NCBI GenBank assembly: GCA_023432025.1
Contig: JAEYVE010000235.1
Coordinates: 1-20,651 of the forward strand
Origin: Pseudomonadota bacterium
Lineage (GTDB): Bacteria; Myxococcota_A; Polyangia; Polyangiales; Polyangiaceae
DNA length: 20,651 nt
Direction: 5' to 3'
Part shown: piece by piece, positions 13,157 to 20,651 of the stretch
How positions within the stretch are numbered: the first letter of the stretch is position 1
How the letters are laid out: every line of letters starts with the position of its first letter
Made by a program: the position numbers and the translations under genes
Notes under the pieces: generated by a model
What the model was told of the DNA's origin: nothing
The model's input: the letters and a program-made list of their open reading frames with translations, nothing else
Database searches by the model: none

Positions 13157-14092
13157 TTACTCGGCGCGCGCCTGCACGCTCTCGCGGAACGCGGCGTGCA
13201 GGGCGCGTGTGGTGGGACCGGGTACGCCTGCGCCCACCACACGCCCGTCGATACGAACGACCGGCAAGAGCTCGCGGATGCTCGACGAAACGAACACCTC
13301 GTCCGCGCTCTCCAAGAGAGAACGCTCGAGCGCGCCGAACACGAGCGGGTAACTCAGCTCCCGCGCCACGGCGATGACGCGGGCCCGCGTGATGCCCGGC
13401 AAAATGCCGTCCGACTCCGCAGGCGTGTACAAGGCGCCGTCTTTCACGACGAAGACGTTCGAGGTGGAGCCTTCGACGACGCGCCCCTCGTGGTCCGCGA
13501 TGAGCGCCTCCACCGCCCCGGCTTGGCGGGCCTGCCTCATGGCGAGCACAGCGACCAAGTAGTTTCCGATCTTGGCGCCTGCCGCTCCCGTCGCGTCCGC
13601 GACGCGTTGCGTGGCGAACGTGATCACCGACACACCGTCCCGGTAGGCCTCCGGCGGCGGTGCAACCAAAGGCGCAACGATGAGCACACGCAACGGGCGC
13701 TCACTCAGCCCCGGATCGAGCCCCAGGGCTCCCACCCCGCGCGTGACCATGAGGCGCAAGTAGCTCTCCGAAAACCCGGCCTCGCGCGTGGCTCGCTCGA
13801 CCTCCTCGCACAGCTCCCTGGCTTCCACCGGCACGTCGATGAACACACGCGACGCGCTCCACACCAGACGGTCGACATGCTCGCGCAGCGCAAAGGGGCG
13901 ACCTCCGTACGTCCGCATCGTCTCGAAGACAGAGTCGCCATAAAGGAAGCCGCGATCGAACACGCTGACCTGCGCCGAGCCCGGCGCGGCTCGCACGCCG
14001 TCAATCCACACGACAGGCTCGGTGGGGACCGTCCCCGCCGGATCAGCCGACGCGGAAGAACGGGTCTCCAAGGACGCCTGGGAAGTAGCCAT
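13157..14092 (-). CDS. Aminotransferase class IV (branched-chain or D-amino-acid type)
   Basis: A 311-residue fold-type IV PLP enzyme. It shows SVFDRGFLYGDSVFETMR (43-60), an HVDRLVWSA segment (72-80), Schiff-base Lys174 in AKIGNYLVAVLAMRQA, DHEGRVVEGSTSNVFVV with the PLP-nitrogen Glu207, and GILPGITR (229-236). These motifs are shared by branched-chain aminotransferase (IlvE), D-alanine aminotransferase and aminodeoxychorismate lyase. The K-x-x-N-Y-L pattern and length favour an IlvE-like transaminase, but I do not assign the substrate. The frame runs back to 14518 antisense to the DUF1592 gene; the ATG at 14092 is the natural start because family similarity begins shortly after it. It is transcribed toward the unknown gene, leaving three bases between the stops, and away from the DUF1592 gene. 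Confidence 0.9.
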   Translation of the reverse strand: MATSQASLETRSSASADPAGTVPTEPVVWIDGVRAAPGSAQVSVFDRGFLYGDSVFETMRTYGGRPFALREHVDRLVWSASRVFIDVPVEARELCEEVERATREAGFSESYLRLMVTRGVGALGLDPGLSERPLRVLIVAPLVAPPPEAYRDGVSVITFATQRVADATGAAGAKIGNYLVAVLAMRQARQAGAVEALIADHEGRVVEGSTSNVFVVKDGALYTPAESDGILPGITRARVIAVARELSYPLVFGALERSLLESADEVFVSSSIRELLPVVRIDGRVVGAGVPGPTTRALHAAFRESVQARAE

Positions 14093-14242
14093 CACGTACC
14101 CGCTATACCACCGAGCGCCGAAGCTCGCGCGTTCACGCCAGCTGAATCCTTGCAACGCCACGGTGACCCACCAAGACCGGGCGCATGCTTCGTTGACGGA
14201 ACGGGGACCGCGAGGCAGGCTGAGCGGACTCACGCGCTCGTG
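14093..14242. other. Divergent promoter region, aminotransferase / DUF1592 gene
   Basis: About 150 bases between two divergent starts, which must hold both promoters. On the minus strand TATAGC lies ten bases before the aminotransferase ATG, a possible -10 box, but no -35 partner was found. No sigma-54 pattern or strong palindrome was noticed. Confidence 0.4.
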
Positions 14243-15919
14243 GTGGCTCGATTGACCCTGAAGTCGTGGACCAAAGCGGCCTTCATTATCGTCGGACTCG
14301 GCGCGTGCACGCCCGCGGAGCCCGAAACTGAAGCCGAGCTCCCTCCTCCCCTCGAGTGCTCCGCGAAGGCCGGTAGTACTGCCCCAGCGCGGCTCTTGAC
14401 GCGCAGCGAGTACGACAACGCCGTGCGCGACCTTCTCGGGGACGAGACGGGACCGGCGTCCCGGTCGTTCCCGCCCGAGCCGGAGGTGAACGGCTTCAAC
14501 AACAACGTGACCTCTCATCTCGCCAATCCGCTGCTCGTCGAAAAGCTGGCGGAGGCCGCCCGCGAGATTGCACAGCGCCGCGTGGAGCGGGGAGTCGCGG
14601 AGCTAGCGCCCTGCGCCGACAACACCGCGCCCAGCGCCTGCGCGCGCTCGTTCCTCGAGCGCTTCGGCAAACGCGCGTTTCGAAGACCCCTCACCGAGGC
14701 CGAGCTGGCGTCCTTCCTGCGCCTTTTCGAAAAGGCCGAGCCGCTCGGGTACGAGCGCGCGATTGGGTTGCTCATCGACGCGCTCCTGCAGTCGCCCCAG
14801 TTCTTGTATCGCGTGGAGGCTCCGCTCATCGCGGCGCCAGACGTCGAGGAGCCACACGTCGAGGACCCGCCCATCGAGGACGGTGTCGTGCCGCTCGGTC
14901 CCTACGAGCTCGCGGCGCGACTCTCGTTTTTCCTCTGGGGCTCCGTGCCCGACGAGGAGCTCTTGGCGGCCGCAGACAGGAACGAGCTTTCGACGCCCGA
15001 GCAGGTCGCGACGCAAGCGAAGCGTCTGCTCACGGACGAGCGAGCGCGGACGCGCGTCCGCGAGTTTCACTCGCAGTGGCTCGGCTTGGACCGCTTCGAA
15101 ACCATCGCGCGCGATGGCGTCGACGCAGCCACGATGGACTCCTGGCAGCGCTCGCTGCTTGCCTTCCTCGACGACGTGTTTTGGGCCAAGGGCGGCGGCG
15201 TGGAGGACCTCTTCACTTCCCGTAAAGTCTTCGTGGACGAAAACCTCGCGGCGCTTTACGGCGTGTCCACCGAAGCGAGCGGCGACGAGCTGGCGTTGGT
15301 CACCCTCGAGTCCGAGCGGCGCGGCCTTTTGACCCAGCCCGCTCTCCTCGCCTTGTTGGCGCACCCGGATCAGTCGTCGCCGATCCAGCGGGGTGTTTTC
15401 GTTCGCGAGCGGCTGCTGTGTGCGCCCGTGCCCGCGCCGCCTCCTTCCGTGAACAACACGCCGCCGGACCCCGATCCGTCGCTCACCACACGTGAGCGCT
15501 TTGCCGTCCATACCGAAGACGCAGATTGCGCGGTGTGCCACCGCTTGATTGATCCTCTCGGCTTCGGCTTCGAGGCATTCGACGAGCTCGGGCGCTACCG
15601 CTCCCATGAAAACGGCTCCGCAGTCGACACTTCCGGCGACCTCGTCGGAGCGCCCGATCCGGCGCTGAACGGCCCCTTCGACGGCGCCGGCGAGCTCTCG
15701 TCGCGCTTCGCTCGAAGCCAGGTCGTCCTCGAGTGCCTGACGCGCAACTGGTACCGCTTCGCGCTGGGACGTAAGGAAGAAGCGTCGGACGCCTGTCACA
15801 TCCAGAGCGCCGCTCGAGAGTCACGCGTGCGCGGAGGAAGCTTGGAAGAGCTCCTCGTGGCCATGACGCAAAGCCAAAGCTTCCGCAGCCGACCGCCGTG
15901 GCCGGAGGAAATTCCATGA
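14243..15919 (+). CDS. DUF1592-family lipoprotein with CxxCH motif
   Basis: A 558-residue protein of the multi-domain family common in Planctomycetes and Myxococcota. The order is a lipoprotein leader ending GLGAC (Cys22), a DUF1587-like part RLLTRSEYDNAVRDLLG (about 50-66), DUF1595-like CARSFLERFGKRAFRRPLTEAEL (133-155) with LLQSPQFLYRVE, DUF1592-like YELAARLSFFLWGSVPDEEL (221-240) through FHSQWLGLDRF, DUF1588-like RRGLLTQPALLALLAHPDQSSPIQRG (359-384) with CAVCH (429-433), and DUF1585-like LECLTRNWYRFALGR near the end. CxxCH could bind one c-type haem, making an envelope redox role plausible. The frame is open far upstream (from 13196), antisense to the aminotransferase gene; GTG 14243 (or 14240) puts the signal at the N-terminus. 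It overlaps the DUF1552 gene by ATGA. The biochemical function of the family is not established to my knowledge. Confidence 0.9.
   Translation: MARLTLKSWTKAAFIIVGLGACTPAEPETEAELPPPLECSAKAGSTAPARLLTRSEYDNAVRDLLGDETGPASRSFPPEPEVNGFNNNVTSHLANPLLVEKLAEAAREIAQRRVERGVAELAPCADNTAPSACARSFLERFGKRAFRRPLTEAELASFLRLFEKAEPLGYERAIGLLIDALLQSPQFLYRVEAPLIAAPDVEEPHVEDPPIEDGVVPLGPYELAARLSFFLWGSVPDEELLAAADRNELSTPEQVATQAKRLLTDERARTRVREFHSQWLGLDRFETIARDGVDAATMDSWQRSLLAFLDDVFWAKGGGVEDLFTSRKVFVDENLAALYGVSTEASGDELALVTLESERRGLLTQPALLALLAHPDQSSPIQRGVFVRERLLCAPVPAPPPSVNNTPPDPDPSLTTRERFAVHTEDADCAVCHRLIDPLGFGFEAFDELGRYRSHENGSAVDTSGDLVGAPDPALNGPFDGAGELSSRFARSQVVLECLTRNWYRFALGRKEEASDACHIQSAARESRVRGGSLEELLVAMTQSQSFRSRPPWPEEIP
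15904..15909 (+). promoter_or_regulatory. Strong Shine-Dalgarno GGAGGA for the DUF1552 gene
   Basis: GGAGGA lies six bases before the ATG at 15916, inside the end of the DUF1592 gene. It decides the start in favour of this ATG over the in-frame GTG at 15898. It also puts the Tat signal MNRRTFLRAA at the very N-terminus. Confidence 0.8.
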
Positions 15920-17238
15920 ACCGCCGAACGTTTCTTCGCGCAGCAGGCGGGACGGCGCTCGCGCTTCCGCTCATGAACTCACTCGGCGCGCGCGCCGCGG
16001 ACGAAGGCACGTACCCCAAGCGCCTCGTCCTTCTCTACAACCCCAACGGCACAATCTTGCCGGAGTGGTTTCCCACGAACGTCACGAGCGAAACGGAGTT
16101 TCAACTCGGCCGCATCCTGACCCCGCTCGCGCATCACCGAGAGCGCCTGCTCATCTTCAAAGGCGTCCACAGCGACGTCGCCCAACGAACGGACAACAAC
16201 GGCGGGCCGCATCAGCGCGGCATTGGCGCGCTTTTCACGGGCCAAATGTTGGGCACCGGCACCTTCGTCGACGGCTGCGGCTCGAAGGCAGGCTGGGCGG
16301 ACGGCATCAGCGTCGATCAGGCGGTGGCCAACGCCATCGGCTTGGACACTCCATACAAGAGCCTCGAGCTCGGTGTGCGCGCGACGGACAACGACGTGCA
16401 GGGGCGCATCAGCTACGCAGGCCCAGGTCAGCCGCTCCCCCCCACCAACGATCCGAAGCAAGTCTACGACCGTCTCTTCGGTGCGTCCGCCAGTCGTCCC
16501 ATCGACCCCAACGACCCGTCCGATGCCCGTCAGAGCGTGCTCGACGTCGTGAAGGATCAGTTCACCCTCCTTCGTCCCAGTCTTTCCCAAGACGATCGAG
16601 CCAAGCTCGAAGCGCACCTCGAGTTGGTGCGGGACGTGGAGCGGCGCCTCAGCATAGGGCGGCCCGGCGTTTGCCCCTTGCCGTCCTCTCCTCCCGAGCT
16701 GGATCCATCCAGTGAAACGGACATGGCGCTCGTGAGCCGCGCCCATTTGGATTTGCTGGCCGCTGCCTTCGCGTGTGACCTGACGCGCGTCGCGAGCGTT
16801 CAGTACTCCACCGGCTTCAACAGGATCCGTTACCCCTGGCTGGACAGCTTCGGCGAAGGGCACGCTTTGAGCCACGCGGGCCCTTCGAGCCAGAGCGCGC
16901 AGGAGCAGCTAGTGCAACGCGCCGCGTGGCACGCGGCAGAGCTCGCCTATTTCCTCGATCGCCTCGCGGAAATTCCCGAGGGAGATGGGACCGCGCTCGA
17001 CAATACGCTCGTGCTCTGGGGCAACGAAATTTCGCAAGGCAACACGCACTCGCTGGACGACATTCCGTTCCTCGTCGTTGGCACTGCGGGCGGCGCGCTC
17101 AAGACGGGCCGTTTCATCGACGCCGGCGGCAAGAGCAACTGTGATCTCCTGCTCTCCGTTCTGCACGCCTTCGGCGTCGAGGACGGCAGCTTCGGGCACC
17201 CGGATCACTGCACCGGACCGATCAGCGGTCTCACCTAA
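15916..17238 (+). CDS. DUF1552 protein with Tat signal
   Basis: A 440-residue exported protein of the DUF1552 family, which regularly accompanies DUF1592-type proteins. The leader MNRRTFLRAAGGTALALPLMNSLGARA has a twin-arginine motif (RRTFL) and an ALGARA-like cleavage region, so it is probably folded with or without a cofactor before export. Family-like blocks include PKRLVLLYNPNGTILPEWFP, NGGPHQRGIGALFTGQML, SVDQAVANAIG, LLAAAFACDLTRVASVQYS and NTLVLWGNEISQGNTHSLDDIPFLVVGTAGGALKTGRFI. The last block resembles the C-terminal active-site half of sulfatase-like DUF1501/DUF1552 proteins, in which Glu, His and Asp residues may bind metal; this is inferred. The start overlaps the preceding stop as ATGA with a strong Shine-Dalgarno, so the pair is translationally coupled. 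Only one copy of each gene is present. Confidence 0.92.
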   Translation: MNRRTFLRAAGGTALALPLMNSLGARAADEGTYPKRLVLLYNPNGTILPEWFPTNVTSETEFQLGRILTPLAHHRERLLIFKGVHSDVAQRTDNNGGPHQRGIGALFTGQMLGTGTFVDGCGSKAGWADGISVDQAVANAIGLDTPYKSLELGVRATDNDVQGRISYAGPGQPLPPTNDPKQVYDRLFGASASRPIDPNDPSDARQSVLDVVKDQFTLLRPSLSQDDRAKLEAHLELVRDVERRLSIGRPGVCPLPSSPPELDPSSETDMALVSRAHLDLLAAAFACDLTRVASVQYSTGFNRIRYPWLDSFGEGHALSHAGPSSQSAQEQLVQRAAWHAAELAYFLDRLAEIPEGDGTALDNTLVLWGNEISQGNTHSLDDIPFLVVGTAGGALKTGRFIDAGGKSNCDLLLSVLHAFGVEDGSFGHPDHCTGPISGLT

Positions 17239-17370
17239 CCAGACCCCCAAGCCGGCGACGCTTGGCGGACACCGCGTTGGCCAGCCGCTGCCCTACGCGC
17301 ATCATCACCGCGCTCCGCCCCCTCAGGGCAGCGCGAGCAGCGCGAGACTCGGCCGGAGTGCGTGGTTTTT

Positions 17371-17395
17371 GCGAGCGCCCTCCCCGGGCGCTCGC
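17371..17395. terminator. 10-bp perfect GC hairpin, copy 1
   Basis: GCGAGCGCCC and GGGCGCTCGC are exactly complementary around a TCCCC loop. A T5 run precedes the stem on the plus strand, but no T-run follows it in either direction, so a classical intrinsic terminator is not supported. Position between converging genes still makes a 3'-end role likely. Confidence 0.45.
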
Positions 17396-17441
17396 CGTCA
17401 GGCAACGCGAGCAGCACGAGCCGTGGCCGGGATGAACGGCG

Positions 17442-17469
17442 TGGCGCGCGCCCTCCCGGGCGCGCGCCA
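17442..17469. terminator. 12-bp perfect GC hairpin, copy 2
   Basis: TGGCGCGCGCCC (17442-17453) and GGGCGCGCGCCA (17458-17469) pair perfectly around a TCCC loop. It occupies the same place in repeat unit 2 as the first hairpin in unit 1. Some differing bases keep the stem paired in both copies, which hints at conserved structure. There is no T-run. Confidence 0.45.
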
Positions 17470-17478
17470 TGCGCCGCG

Positions 17479-17532
17479 GCTCACTTCTGCGAGCAGCTCG
17501 GCCCGCGAGGGGGTCAGCTCACTTCCGCGAGC
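17479..17532. repeat. Short duplication of the TPR gene end
   Basis: GCTCACTTCTGCGAGC at 17479-17494 and GCTCACTTCCGCGAGC at 17517-17532 match at 15 of 16 bases, 38 bases apart. The second copy covers the last codons of the TPR gene next to its stop; the first lies just beyond the stop. Confidence 0.5.
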
Positions 17533-20500
17533 CCTCGCTTGGCTTCTTCCAAGGTGTCGTCCGCCTGCAGAGCGCGCTCGAACATTTGCTTGGCCTTGGC
17601 AGGCTCACCGAGCTGTTGGTGCACCTGACCGAGACGCACCAAGACCTCGCCCTTGGAAATGGGGCTGTCGCCTTCCAGCTTTTGCAAGCGCAACGCCAAA
17701 AACATCTGCTGCGCCTTCTTCAAGTCGCCCATTTCGAGCGCAACCTCGCCGAGCTGCTTGAGCACGTGGAGATTGCCGGGCTCGATGCGAAACGCCTTGT
17801 TCAGCTCTTCCAGCGCCTTCTCGCGCTCGTTCTGCGACAGGTACGCCGTGGCCAACCGACGATGGATGTCCGCGACCTCCTTCGTGCGCTTCCCGGCGAA
17901 GCTTTCCACGACGCGTTCTAGCAACGCGACGGCGTCACCGCCCCGCCCCGACTGGCTGTACTCATCGCAGAGCTCCAGCTGGAGCTCCCGATCTTCGGGC
18001 AAAAGCTCGCTCGCGCGCGACAGGAGCTCCGCCGCTGCCACGTGGTCCCCCCGCTTGCCGGAGTAGAGCCGCGCAGCCTTGCACAATAGCTCTGCGCGCT
18101 CCTGGTCCGTGCTCGCCGCGTCCGCGTCCTCCACGAAGAGCTCCGCCAACTTGTCCCAGCTCTGATTCGCTTGGAGCTGGGAGCGCAGCGCCTCGCGTAC
18201 CTTGCGGTTGCCCGGCTCCGCCGAAAGGGCGCGAGCGAGCGCCGACGCCGCCTGCTCCCCAGCGCCGAGCTTTTGGTGGAGCTCGGCCAGCTCCACGCCT
18301 CGTGTCACGGCTTCCGCGCCCGAGAGCAAGACGACCAAGCGCTCCAGGAGCTCGGCCGCTGCCGCGAGATCGCCCCCGGCGAGGCGCAAGCGTACCAGAG
18401 CGTTCACCGCATCCAGGTCGCTCGGCTCACGCTCGAGCACTTGCTCGTAGGCGGCAATGGCCCGAGGTGCGTCGCTCAGCTTCTGCTCGAAAACCACCGC
18501 CAGGCGACCGAGCAAGCGCACCTCCGCGGCGGCGTCACCGCGATCGCGCGCCGATTCGATTTCCCGCTCGAGCAACTCTGCCAACTCTTCGTTGCGATCG
18601 GCCTTCTCGAACAGCTCGCTCAGCGCGACTACGGCCTCCGTGTGACTGGGCTCCTCTTCGAGCACCGCCTGCAAGAGCTCAATCGCGGAGGCTTCGTCGT
18701 TCAGGCGGGTCAGCGTGAGCCGCGCCAGCTCCACGCGCAGCGCGCTGCGCGACGGGGCGTCGTCGACCATGTCGATGAGCCGCTCGCTCAGGCGCGCCAA
18801 GTCGTCCCAGCGTTCCCCCGCTTCGTACGAAGCGCGCAGCCGGTCCGACGCGACGCGATCCATCGGATCATCCTCGAAGAGCTGCTCGTAGAGCTTGATC
18901 GCTTCGTTCTTGTCTTCGAAGTGCCCCTCGGCGATCGCCGCGGCGTCGAAGCGAAGCGCGCGCACTTGAGCGGCCGACGCCTCGAGATCGATCCGCCGCA
19001 AGAGCAGCTCGAAGGTGGCCGCGTGGTCTCCCGCGCTGCGGCGCGCCTCGGTCAGGCCCTCCAGCGCCCACAGGTTGCCGTCGTCGAACTCGACCACCTG
19101 CCGCAGGATCTTCTCACCGAGCACGGAGTCTCCCAAGCGATCCGAAAGCTCCTTGGCCCGCCGGTACATGTCCAAACGACGGTTGTCGTCCAACGCCAGA
19201 CGAGCACGCCGCTCCAGAGTCGCGATCAAGTCCCGCTCACGACCCGGATCGCCCTGCAGGTCCTCGAGCTCGGCGAGCACGTCGTCGTTTTCCGGTTCGA
19301 GCGCGCTCGCGCGCGCGAAGGCGCGCTCCGCGCTCGCTCGGTCGCCCACCTTGTCTCGCAGCCAGGTCCCTGCGCGGACGCAGAGCTCACCGGCAGCGTC
19401 CGAAGGTAGGTCCTCTGCTCCGTCGACGGCCGAGAGCAACGCGGCTGCGGCGCCGGACCAGTCTCCCGTGAGCGGCGCCAGGCGTTCGATTTCGTCTTGC
19501 AGCCCCGTGTCCGTCGGATCGTCGACGAGGCCGGCTTGGAGCACCTTCTGCGCGGCGCCGGGATCCCTGCAATCGTCCTCCAAGACGCGCGCCAGACCTC
19601 GGCGCATGTCGATGCGCTCGGAAGCAGACTTGGCCTTCGTGACTCGTCGCTCGAACAAGCTCGCCAGGCGGTTCGTTTCACCGCGCTCGCGGTACACGTC
19701 CTCGAGGATCTGGAAGACTTCCTCGAACAGAGACTCTTCTCCCAAGAGCTTCTCGAGCGCCTCGGAGGAACCCGAGTGCTGCTTGTCTCGCTCGAGCGCG
19801 CTCCGGAACGCGGAGACGGCGCCCACCGAGTCCCGTAGCTTGCCCAGCGTGAGCTCGCCGACCCGGAAGTACAGCTCAGCCTGCTTCTGGTCGGAGTCTT
19901 CGAGGGCCATACGGCGCTCGATCACGCCCAAGAGCTCCTCGGTGTTCCCCGCCGCCATGTGGAGACGGTCGAGGGCCTCGAGCAGATCCGGTTGATCTCC
20001 GGCCTGCTCCGCCGCGCGAGCGTAGGCCTTGATGGCGCGAGCACCATCCGCAAGGCGCTCCTCCGCGAGGCGTCCGGCCCGCACCAGAAGGTCCTTCGCG
20101 ACGTACGGATCGTACGCGTCCGCGCCCCGCTCCTCGAGCGCGTCCACGTAAGATCGCCACGCGTTCGTTTGGCTCGCGAGGCGCTCGATGTCGTCGTGGA
20201 GCTCCGCGAAGTCCGGACGCTCCGCGAGCGCGCGCAGGAGCGTTTCCAATGCGGCGTCGGCCCGCTGCAGCTTTTCTTCCTGGATTTGCGCGATGGAGCG
20301 CAGCGTCTCGGCGCGCACGCTCGGCTCGCTCTCCGTGCTCAAGCGCATTTCGAGGGCGTCGACCAAACGGGCGTCCAGCCCCGTTTGGCGTAGCACGAGC
20401 ACGAGCACTTCTGCCGCGTCGCCGCGCAAGTGCTCGTGCTCGGTCGCCAGGCGCGTGACCGCGTCCAGCGACGCCACGTCGTCCGGGCGCTCCTCGAGCA

Positions 20501-20651
20501 CCGAGCGGTACGCCTCGATGGCCTCCTCGTGGCTCTCGAGCTTGTCCGCGAGAATACGAGCGATCTCACGCCTTAGCTCGATACGACGCTCGATATCCGC
20601 CTCGGCGCTCGCCTCGATCCTGAGGTTGTCGAGCAAATCCGGCCACATTTC
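17514..20651 (-). CDS. Giant tetratricopeptide-repeat protein, C-terminal part
   Basis: At least 1045 residues; the frame stays open to the window edge, so the start lies outside. A Met at 20648 is available, but there is no reason to prefer it. The visible protein is almost entirely helical repeats of about 34-40 residues with TPR features, for example KLESHEEAIEAYRSVLEERPDDVASLDAVTRL, SVGAVSAFRSALERDKQHSGSSEALEKLL, APRAIAAYEQVLEREPSDLDAVNALVRL and NEREKALEELNKAFRIEPGNLHVLKQLGEVALEMGDLKKAQQMF. No signal, membrane segment or catalytic motif is in the visible part. TPR arrays are protein-binding scaffolds; the partner is unknown. The composition is rich in Glu, Leu, Ala, Asp and Arg. It is convergent with the DUF1552 gene, across a 275-base gap with hairpin repeats. 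Confidence 0.9.
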   Translation of the reverse strand, partial: EMWPDLLDNLRIEASAEADIERRIELRREIARILADKLESHEEAIEAYRSVLEERPDDVASLDAVTRLATEHEHLRGDAAEVLVLVLRQTGLDARLVDALEMRLSTESEPSVRAETLRSIAQIQEEKLQRADAALETLLRALAERPDFAELHDDIERLASQTNAWRSYVDALEERGADAYDPYVAKDLLVRAGRLAEERLADGARAIKAYARAAEQAGDQPDLLEALDRLHMAAGNTEELLGVIERRMALEDSDQKQAELYFRVGELTLGKLRDSVGAVSAFRSALERDKQHSGSSEALEKLLGEESLFEEVFQILEDVYRERGETNRLASLFERRVTKAKSASERIDMRRGLARVLEDDCRDPGAAQKVLQAGLVDDPTDTGLQDEIERLAPLTGDWSGAAAALLSAVDGAEDLPSDAAGELCVRAGTWLRDKVGDRASAERAFARASALEPENDDVLAELEDLQGDPGRERDLIATLERRARLALDDNRRLDMYRRAKELSDRLGDSVLGEKILRQVVEFDDGNLWALEGLTEARRSAGDHAATFELLLRRIDLEASAAQVRALRFDAAAIAEGHFEDKNEAIKLYEQLFEDDPMDRVASDRLRASYEAGERWDDLARLSERLIDMVDDAPSRSALRVELARLTLTRLNDEASAIELLQAVLEEEPSHTEAVVALSELFEKADRNEELAELLEREIESARDRGDAAAEVRLLGRLAVVFEQKLSDAPRAIAAYEQVLEREPSDLDAVNALVRLRLAGGDLAAAAELLERLVVLLSGAEAVTRGVELAELHQKLGAGEQAASALARALSAEPGNRKVREALRSQLQANQSWDKLAELFVEDADAASTDQERAELLCKAARLYSGKRGDHVAAAELLSRASELLPEDRELQLELCDEYSQSGRGGDAVALLERVVESFAGKRTKEVADIHRRLATAYLSQNEREKALEELNKAFRIEPGNLHVLKQLGEVALEMGDLKKAQQMFLALRLQKLEGDSPISKGEVLVRLGQVHQQLGEPAKAKQMFERALQADDTLEEAKRGLAEVS

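Larger units (their letters stand above)
17323..17470. repeat. Imperfect 75-base tandem duplication with hairpins, convergent gap
   Basis: Two diverged copies follow each other: 17323-17397, starting TCAGGGCAGCGCGAGCAG, and 17398-17470, starting TCAGGCAACGCGAGCAGC. Each ends in a GC-only stem (see separate entries). The element lies between the ends of the DUF1552 gene and the TPR gene, which are transcribed toward each other. It may be a duplicated bidirectional 3'-end element or a REP-like sequence; which one cannot be told from one locus. Confidence 0.65.

Noticed and set aside
13196..14242. N-terminal extension of the DUF1592 gene by about 349 residues
   Set aside because: The extension is antisense to the aminotransferase and has no domain; the lipoprotein signal would be internal.
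18171..19409. A 412-codon plus-strand frame within the TPR gene
   Set aside because: It is antisense to regular TPR repeats; no independent evidence.

Overview
This is GC-rich (by eye about two-thirds G+C), gene-dense bacterial DNA with the signature of a myxobacterium-like deltaproteobacterium (Myxococcota). The evidence for that is a DUF1592-family lipoprotein paired with a Tat-exported DUF1552 protein, lipoproteins with long Gly/Ser/Ala/Thr linkers, a very long TPR protein, a -24/-12 (sigma-54) promoter and many GTG starts. The assignment is an inference from gene content; there is no rRNA or other marker in the window.

Layout. 1-1236 (minus): the start of a type II secretion operon, gspC followed 10 bases later by the 5' end of a probable gspD that leaves the window. 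Upstream of gspC lies about 700 bases without a convincing gene, holding a good sigma-54 promoter and two palindromes. 1943-3509 (minus): two tandem modular lipoproteins with near-identical leaders, repetitive Gly-rich stalks and unrelated Cys-rich heads. 3681-4874 (minus): a Tat/lipobox alkaline-phosphatase-superfamily protein. 5141-9199 (minus): a tight four-gene unit read in the order lipoprotein, seven-helix histidine kinase, bioA, thioredoxin-like [2Fe-2S] ferredoxin. Its first gene has a G10 tract in the ribosome-binding region. 9352-13153 (plus): dnaX, recR and a conserved-looking gene of unknown function. 13157-14092 (minus): a fold-type IV aminotransferase. 14243-17238 (plus): the DUF1592/DUF1552 pair, overlapping by ATGA. 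17239-17513: a convergent gap holding a 75-base imperfect tandem duplication, each copy with a GC hairpin. 17514-20651 (minus): the C-terminal 1045 residues of a giant TPR protein whose start is outside the window.

How they fit together. The window is mostly chromosomal core (replication/recombination, biotin, amino-acid metabolism, secretion) interleaved with envelope lineage genes. No insertion sequence, phage gene, tRNA, rRNA or CRISPR array was seen. The least explained parts are the DUF1592/DUF1552 export pair, the lipoprotein-kinase-bioA-ferredoxin unit, the twin stalked lipoproteins and the sigma-54 control region of the secretion operon.
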